Made by a program: the position numbers and the translations under genes. 64,000 nucleotides of DNA from Enterobacter hormaechei ATCC 49162. GTDB lineage: Bacteria > Pseudomonadota > Gammaproteobacteria > Enterobacterales > Enterobacteriaceae. Where the stretch lies: positions 806,001-870,000 of the forward strand of contig NZ_MKEQ01000001.1 in assembly GCF_001875655.1 (NCBI RefSeq). Direction: 5' to 3'. Below are positions 57,973-64,000 of the stretch, in pieces; the stretch's first letter is position 1; the number at the start of each line of letters is the position of its first letter. Under the pieces are notes generated by a model, which saw nothing but the letters and a program-made list of their open reading frames with translations, made no database searches and had not been told where the DNA came from.

Positions 57973-58389
57973 TTAGCTAAGGATTGCGGCTTTGGCGCGG
58001 ATGGCGCGGATCATCGCTTCCAGCCCCTGGGATCGGGACGGGGTGAGGTGCTGGGTTAAGGCCATTTTTTCAAACCACGGGCGGACGTCAAAGGCGACAA
58101 TATCCTGCGCCGACATCCGGTGATAAAGAATAAATACGACGGCAATAAGACCCTTCACAATGGCGGCATCACTGTCGCCCTGTAATTCGATGACACCCTC
58201 TTCCGTCTGCTGCATCTGGATCCAGACCTGGCTCTGACAGCCCTGGATAATGTTATCCGGGTTATGCGCCTCTTCGCTAAGCGGCGGCAGGCGCTGGCCC
58301 AGTTCGATGATATACAGGTATTTCTCTTCCCAGTTTGCGCAACGCCCAAAGTTGCGCAGCAATTTATCTCTGTCCGGCAAATCTGCCAT
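57973..58389 (-). CDS. sufE: Sulfur-acceptor protein SufE
   Basis: A 138-aa partner of SufS that accepts persulfide sulfur and passes it to SufBCD. The acceptor Cys is in [11 protein letters not shown] (about residue 51). Length equals E. coli SufE. The frame is open to 58494 inside sufS, but [14 protein letters not shown] at 58389 is the family start. Last gene of sufABCDSE. Confidence 0.96.
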   Translation of the reverse strand: MADLPDRDKLLRNFGRCANWEEKYLYIIELGQRLPPLSEEAHNPDNIIQGCQSQVWIQMQQTEEGVIELQGDSDAAIVKGLIAVVFILYHRMSAQDIVAFDVRPWFEKMALTQHLTPSRSQGLEAMIRAIRAKAAILS

Positions 58390-58403
58390 CTCTCGCCTCT
58401 CCG

Positions 58404-59620
<1,217 letters not shown>

Positions 59621-59624
<4 letters not shown>

Positions 59625-60892
59625 GCTTCGCCTCCAGGCAGCCGCTGGCCGATACGGGCCAGCACCTGCTGTTTAAGTCCGCCATCGGACAGCGCTTCCG
59701 TCAGCTCCGCTGCAAAGGCGTAAATAATCATCTTTTGTGCGGCCTGCTGGTCTATCCCGCGCGAGCGCAGGTAGAACATCTGCTCATCGTCAATACGCCC
59801 GACCGTCGCGCCGTGGCTGCATTTCACGTCGTCCGCGTAGATCTCCAGCTGTGGTTTGGTGTCCACCTCTGCCAGACGCCCCAGCAAAAGGTTGTTGTTG
59901 GTCATCTGCCCGTCAGTTTTGATGGCGTGCTGCGCCACGTTGATCAGGCCGTTGAACACCGCTCGTCCTTTGTCGCTGACGATGGTTTTGTGCAGCTGAC
60001 GGCTGTTGCAGTAGCCTTTGTTATGCTCAAGCCAGGTGCGCGTGTCGCACACTTCTGCCTTCACCGGCATCGCGAGGCTGTTTATACGCAGCGTGGTGTT
60101 CTCACCGTTCAGCTGGGTACTGGTGTTGTGGCGTAGCACCGCGCCGCCGAGCAGGAAGCTGTGGCTGTACGCCGCGGCATCCTGGCCCAGCAGAATATCG
60201 TTGTGGGCGAAGTGGTGGCTAAGCGGATTCTCAAACGCCAGCTTAATATGATGAAGCTGGGCATTGGCCGCCACGTTCATCGTCAGTCGCGAACCGGTAA
60301 AATGGCGGATGTCGTTAAGGCTGACGTAATGTTCGATCACCGTCGCCTCTGCCCCCTCTGCCAGCTCAAGATGGTGGCGATAGTGGGCGGTGTTGATCTC
60401 ATCCCCCTCAACGCCCTGGGTGATATGCATCAGCAGCAGCGGTTTCGCCGGGCGCTGGTTACGCTTAACGCGAATATGGGTGACAGACTGCGACAGGCTC
60501 TCTGTCAGGTGCAGGAAAACTTCAGGCTGAACGGGCGCAGTCAAGGACTGGCGTTCATCGTTAATGGCGATATCAAAACCGCTCTCCTGCACGCTGTCGC
60601 TCAACTCCGCACGGAACTGGCCATCGACAAACACCAGACGCACGGCATCCACGCTCAGCGCCAGCGCATCGCGCTGGCCGGGGCTGACCTGCGCCAGACG
60701 CGTGACGAACTCGCCGTTCAGCAGGCCATCCAGCGGCGTGTATTTCCAGTTCTCATGTTTACGCGTCGGTAAACCGAGACGCAGCATCTGCTGGAGATGG
60801 TGCTGGGCCTGTTCAGAACGCGATTGCCCCTGCGTTTCAAACAGCCGGTGCCACTGCTGGAGTGCATTACTGCTGTTCGGTAAGCCAGCCAT
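59621..60892 (-). CDS. sufD: Fe-S assembly scaffold subunit SufD
   Basis: A 423-aa component of the SufBC2D scaffold that builds [4Fe-4S] clusters under iron limitation and oxidative stress. It begins [18 protein letters not shown]; the conserved [12 protein letters not shown] and C-terminal [23 protein letters not shown] segments contain the Cys and His used at the SufB-SufD interface. ATG 60892 matches E. coli. It overlaps sufC by 26 bases. Confidence 0.97.
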
Positions 60893-61613
60893 AACCCTGC
60901 TCCTCCAGTTGTTTAACCAGCGTAAAGTCACCGGATTTCACAATGCGTCCCTGGTAAAGCACGTGGACATAGTCCGGTTTGATGTAGTCCAGGATTCGCT
61001 GGTAGTGCGTCACGATGATAAATGAACGGTTGCCGTCACGCAGGGAGTTCACCCCGTCGGCAACGATCTTCAGGGCATCGATATCCAGCCCTGAATCGGT
61101 CTCATCGAGAATGCACAGCGCTGGCTCCAGAACCGCCATTTGCAGAATATCGTTACGTTTCTTCTCACCGCCCGAGAAACCCACGTTTACCGAGCGGGTC
61201 AGCAGATCTTCCGGCATCTTCAGCAGTTTGATCTTCTCTTCCATCAGATCCTGGAAGTCAAAGCGATCCAGCGCCTCAAGGCCGCGATACTTGCGCACCG
61301 CGTTCAGCGCGGTTTGCAGGAAGAACTGGTTGCTGACGCCCGGAATTTCCACCGGATACTGGAAGGCCATAAAAATGCCTTCACCGGCACGTTCTTCCGG
61401 CGACATCTCCAGCAGATCTTTGCCATTAAACTCAACGGAGCCGCTGGTGACTTCGTAATCTTCGCGTCCTGCCAGCGTCGCTGAAAGCGTACTTTTCCCG
61501 GAGCCGTTTGGCCCCATGATGGCGTGAACTTCACCCGGTTTAACGTCAAAATTGAGACCACGCAGGATCGCTTTCTCTTCAACGCTGACCTGTAAATCTT
61601 TAATGCTTAACAT
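60867..61613 (-). CDS. sufC: Fe-S assembly ATPase SufC
   Basis: A 248-aa ABC-type ATPase of the SufBCD complex. Walker A is GPNGSGKST, the Q-loop is MAFQYPVEIPG, the signature is GFSGGEKKRNDILQM, Walker B is LCILDETDSGLDID, and the H-loop is IVTHYQRIL. Its ATP cycle reshapes SufB-SufD to allow cluster assembly. Confidence 0.98.
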   Translation of the reverse strand: MLSIKDLQVSVEEKAILRGLNFDVKPGEVHAIMGPNGSGKSTLSATLAGREDYEVTSGSVEFNGKDLLEMSPEERAGEGIFMAFQYPVEIPGVSNQFFLQTALNAVRKYRGLEALDRFDFQDLMEEKIKLLKMPEDLLTRSVNVGFSGGEKKRNDILQMAVLEPALCILDETDSGLDIDALKIVADGVNSLRDGNRSFIIVTHYQRILDYIKPDYVHVLYQGRIVKSGDFTLVKQLEEQGYGWLTEQQ

Positions 61614-61622
61614 GTGCTTTCC

Positions 61623-63113
61623 TTAACCGACGCTGTGTTCAAGACTAATGGCGAGGAGTTTCTGGGCTTCAACGGCAAATTCCAGCGGCAGTTCAGAGAA
61701 CACGTCCTTACAGAAGCCGTTAACGATCATTGAAATCGCATCTTCTTCACTGATCCCGCGTTGCAGGCAGTAGAAAAGCTGATCTTCACCGATACGCGAC
61801 GTGGTGGCCTCATGCTCAAGCTGGGCGCTGTTATTGCGGCATTCGACGTACGGGAAGGTATGCGCCCCGCAGTCCGCGCCAATCAGCATGGAGTCACACT
61901 GGGTGAAGTTACGCGCGTTGGTGGCCGTCGGCATGATTTTCACCAGCCCGCGATAGCTGTTCTGGCTGTGACCGGCAGAGATCCCTTTGGAGATGATGGT
62001 CGATTTAGTGTTTTTACCGATGTGGATCATCTTGGTGCCGGTATCGGCCTGCTGATGTCCGCTGGTCAGCGCCACGGAGTAAAACTCACCGATGGAGTTG
62101 TCACCGCGCAGAATACAGCTCGGGTATTTCCAGGTAATGGCGGAGCCGGTTTCTGACTGCGTCCAGGACATTTTGCTGTTTTCGCCTTCGCACAGCGCGC
62201 GTTTGGTGACGAAGTTCAGAATACCGCCGGTATTGCCGTCGCCCGGGAACCAGTTCTGCACCGTGGAGTATTTCACTTCCGCGTCTTTATGGATGATCAC
62301 CTCTACTACCGCCGCGTGCAGCTGGTAGCTGTCGCGTACCGGCGCTGAACAGCCTTCGATATAGCTGACGTAGCTGCCTTCATCCGCCACCAGGATGGTC
62401 CGTTCAAACTGACCGGTTTTCTCTGCGTTAATGCGGAAATAGGTCGATAGCTCCATCGGGCAGCGTACGCCTTTCGGCACGTAGATAAAGGTGCCATCTG
62501 ACGCCACCGCCGCATTCAGTGCCGCGAAGAAGTTATCGTTACTGGGGACTACGGTGCCGATGTACTTTTTCACCAGCTCAGGGTGATCGTGAATGGCTTC
62601 GCCAAAGGAGCAGAAAATAATCCCCTGCTCCGCCAGCTTTTCACGGTAGGTGGTTGCCACTGAAACGGAGTCAAAAATGGCGTCTACCGCCACCTCTTTG
62701 CCTTCACGCACGGGTACGCCGAGCTGATTGAACGCCTCTTCCACCTCTTTACTCAGGAAGCTGTTCTCGGCACCGGTTTGCTGTACCGCGCCGGGCTGCG
62801 AGGCGCAGGTATCATCACAGCTGCCGCAGGAGGGCGCGGAGTAGTAGCTGTAATCCTGATAGTTCAGCTTATCGTAATGCGCTTTCAGCCAGTGGGGTTC
62901 TTCCATCTCCAGCCACGCGTGGAATGCGCTCAGGCGAAACGCCAGCATCCACTCCGGCTCGTTACGTTTGGCCGAAATGGCGCGAATGACATCTTCGTTG
63001 ATGCCTTTCGCCAGCTCATCGGTTTGCAGCTGCGTGAAGAACCCCTCTTTATAGTTGAGGTGTCCGCCGCCCCAGGTGTTTACATCACTTGTTGCTTCAG
63101 TATTACGAGACAT
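61623..63113 (-). CDS. sufB: Fe-S assembly scaffold subunit SufB
   Basis: A 496-aa core scaffold of SufBC2D. The N-terminal region carries CGSCDDTC, and the central beta-helix contains the receiver Cys region. The C-terminal part has [31 protein letters not shown], with the conserved Cys, Glu and His needed for assembly. The frame opens at 63152, but [14 protein letters not shown] at 63113 is the family start; E. coli SufB is 495 aa. Confidence 0.97.
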   Translation of the reverse strand: MSRNTEATSDVNTWGGGHLNYKEGFFTQLQTDELAKGINEDVIRAISAKRNEPEWMLAFRLSAFHAWLEMEEPHWLKAHYDKLNYQDYSYYSAPSCGSCDDTCASQPGAVQQTGAENSFLSKEVEEAFNQLGVPVREGKEVAVDAIFDSVSVATTYREKLAEQGIIFCSFGEAIHDHPELVKKYIGTVVPSNDNFFAALNAAVASDGTFIYVPKGVRCPMELSTYFRINAEKTGQFERTILVADEGSYVSYIEGCSAPVRDSYQLHAAVVEVIIHKDAEVKYSTVQNWFPGDGNTGGILNFVTKRALCEGENSKMSWTQSETGSAITWKYPSCILRGDNSIGEFYSVALTSGHQQADTGTKMIHIGKNTKSTIISKGISAGHSQNSYRGLVKIMPTATNARNFTQCDSMLIGADCGAHTFPYVECRNNSAQLEHEATTSRIGEDQLFYCLQRGISEEDAISMIVNGFCKDVFSELPLEFAVEAQKLLAISLEHSVG

Positions 63114-63121
63114 AGTACCGC

Positions 63122-63490
63122 CTATACCCCAAAGCTTTCGCCGCAGCCACATTCGTTCTGGGCTTTCGGGTTATGAAATTTGAATAACTGGTTTAAACCT
63201 TCCCGAACATAGTCGACTTCGGTTCCATCGATAAACGGCATAGCCTGTAGCGCGACGTATAACTTTGCTCCGTCGGTTTCAAAGACCAGATCGTCCTTTT
63301 CAGGTTCGGTTACGGTGTCCAGCACGTAGCCAAATCCCGCGCAGCCAGTCTGCTTAACGCCTAAGCGTACGCCGAGGATGTCGGGATTTTTCGCCACCAG
63401 CTCATGAATGTGCGCCGCCGCCGCGGGCGTCAGCGTTAAGCCACGCCAGGCAAAATCGGCCGGATTGAAGGTTTCTGAATGCAGTTCCAT
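63122..63490 (-). CDS. sufA: A-type Fe-S carrier SufA
   Basis: A 122-aa carrier transferring clusters from SufBCD to target proteins. The three ligand Cys are in [12 protein letters not shown] and the C-terminal NECGCGES motif. It is the first gene of the suf operon and lies 45 bp downstream of a Fur-type operator. Confidence 0.97.
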   Translation of the reverse strand: MELHSETFNPADFAWRGLTLTPAAAAHIHELVAKNPDILGVRLGVKQTGCAGFGYVLDTVTEPEKDDLVFETDGAKLYVALQAMPFIDGTEVDYVREGLNQLFKFHNPKAQNECGCGESFGV

Positions 63491-63535
63491 AGGTCCACCT
63501 CATCTGATAAGCCACCAGGGCATAACACCATGTTA

Positions 63536-63554
63536 GTGATAACGATTATCACTT
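63536..63554. promoter_or_regulatory. Fur box controlling suf
   Basis: GTGATAACGATTATCACTT closely matches the 19-bp Fur consensus (GATAATGATAATCATTATC), with a perfect GTGATAA/TTATCAC pair around CGA. E. coli suf is repressed by Fur and activated by OxyR and apo-IscR further upstream; those sites were not assigned here. Confidence 0.85.
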
Positions 63555-63784
63555 CAACCCCCTGCGAGCAGGGGCTTTGGGCTAAACCGCCCTTTTTGGC
63601 TACTTTCATTAAGCATAGACCCTGTGACGGGATGCGGATGGGAGGGTTAAATTTGTTCAATGCATTGATAAATAATGCATTTAATAAGAAATGACTGAGT
63701 GGGTCGCGCAATAAGAAAAATTGTATTGAAAATACCTATTTTTAAGATAGCTATCTTCCGATAAGAAAGTGGACGCGAAAAAAC
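63555..63784. other. suf upstream region
   Basis: AT-rich gap between the suf promoter and the next gene. The OxyR/IHF/IscR sites known for E. coli suf would be here. E. coli also has the sRNA RydB near this place; I could not identify it. Confidence 0.4.
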
Positions 63785-63811
63785 AAAAAGGCCCTGACGG
63801 ACCCCTTAACA
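63785..63811 (-). terminator. Probable terminator of the partial right-hand gene
   Basis: On the minus strand AAGGGGTCCGTCAGGGCCTT forms a stem around GTCA and runs into TTTTGTTTTTT, directly after the stop of the partial gene. Confidence 0.65.
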
Positions 63812-64000
63812 TCAGTGGTGGAACGAAACGGCGAAGCCCTGCTCACGCCAGTGATCGAGCTGTTCCTGCTGGCGAGGTGTAGGTGCTTTACCGGTCCAGA
63901 CGAAGATTTTTTGCCCGGGGAAGAGTTCCGGACGTGGAGAATCAATCGGCTCAGCCAGCACGTCGATATGCCAGCCCTTGTAGGCAAGGCGGGCCGCTTC
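63812..64000 (-). CDS. ydiJ: C-terminal end of an FAD-linked oxidoreductase, probably YdiJ (partial)
   Basis: A minus-strand frame open to the window edge encodes 62 residues and a stop. It reads [20 protein letters not shown], then [17 protein letters not shown], and ends GFAVSFHH. Gene order (downstream neighbour of suf in E. coli is ydiH-ydiI-ydiJ) and the residues fit the extreme C-terminus of YdiJ, a large FAD/Fe-S D-2-hydroxyacid dehydrogenase-like protein, but too little is visible to be sure. Confidence 0.55.
   Translation of the reverse strand, partial: EAARLAYKGWHIDVLAEPIDSPRPELFPGQKIFVWTGKAPTPRQQEQLDHWREQGFAVSFHH

Noticed and set aside
63751..63987. 78-codon minus-strand frame at the right end
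   Set aside because: Overlaps the YdiJ-like C-terminus in another frame; the latter gives sensible protein sequence up to a stop followed by a terminator.

Overview
The window looks like a piece of an Enterobacterales chromosome close to Enterobacter (cloacae complex or a neighbour such as Lelliottia or Leclercia). Gene order follows the Escherichia coli 36.5-38 min region, add to ydiJ. Many proteins can be aligned by eye with their E. coli orthologues over nearly full length, tandem tRNA-Val(GAC) genes sit after mdtK, and several E. coli genes are replaced by others. The species cannot be fixed from this window alone.

Layout. 1-9.6 kb: 3' end of add, ydgJ, the small genes blr and cnu, ydgK, the electron-transport operon rsxABCDGE and nth. 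10.2-17.1 kb: dtpA, gstA, then the reverse-strand vitamin B6/tRNA-charging/cell-wall block pdxY, tyrS, pdxH, mliC, anmK. 17.3-24.9 kb: slyB and divergent slyA with a diguanylate cyclase gene inserted between them, the ydhIJK efflux-type operon, sodC, ydhF, ydhL. 25-31.3 kb: an eptA-type phosphoethanolamine transferase gene inserted before nemR-nemA-gloA (electrophile and methylglyoxal detoxification), rnt, grxD, mepH. 31.4-40.7 kb: sodB, ydhP, the 29-codon cydH, purR with two operators, punR/punC, cfa, ribE, mdtK. 40.85-41.0 kb: two tRNA-Val genes.

41.0-54.4 kb is the variable part. It holds a decayed IS3 copy, a YagU-like membrane protein, AT-rich debris with a short collagen-like Gly-X-Y stretch, ydhS, a CynT-type carbonic anhydrase, a divergent metallo-beta-lactamase-fold protein, an acidic 46-codon gene with its own terminator, a DUF1996 secreted protein, two overlapping very small ORFs, a four-gene polar amino-acid ABC importer, fumD, and a MetNIQ-like importer. 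In E. coli much of this interval is ydhR and ydhT-ydhY.

54.5-64 kb returns to the conserved backbone: pykF, lpp, ldtE, the sufABCDSE Fe-S assembly operon behind a Fur-type operator, and the 3' end of a gene that is probably ydiJ.

Functionally the backbone is rich in redox and stress defence (Rsx, Nth, SodB, SodC, GrxD, NemA/GloA, Suf), envelope maintenance (SlyB, MliC, AnmK, MepH, LdtE, Lpp, EptA) and nucleoside/peptide import (Add, DtpA, PunC/PunR, PurR). I found no CRISPR array, intact prophage or obvious defence system. The least explained content is the set of very small genes at 46.28-46.42 kb and 47.95-48.20 kb and the debris after the tRNA genes.
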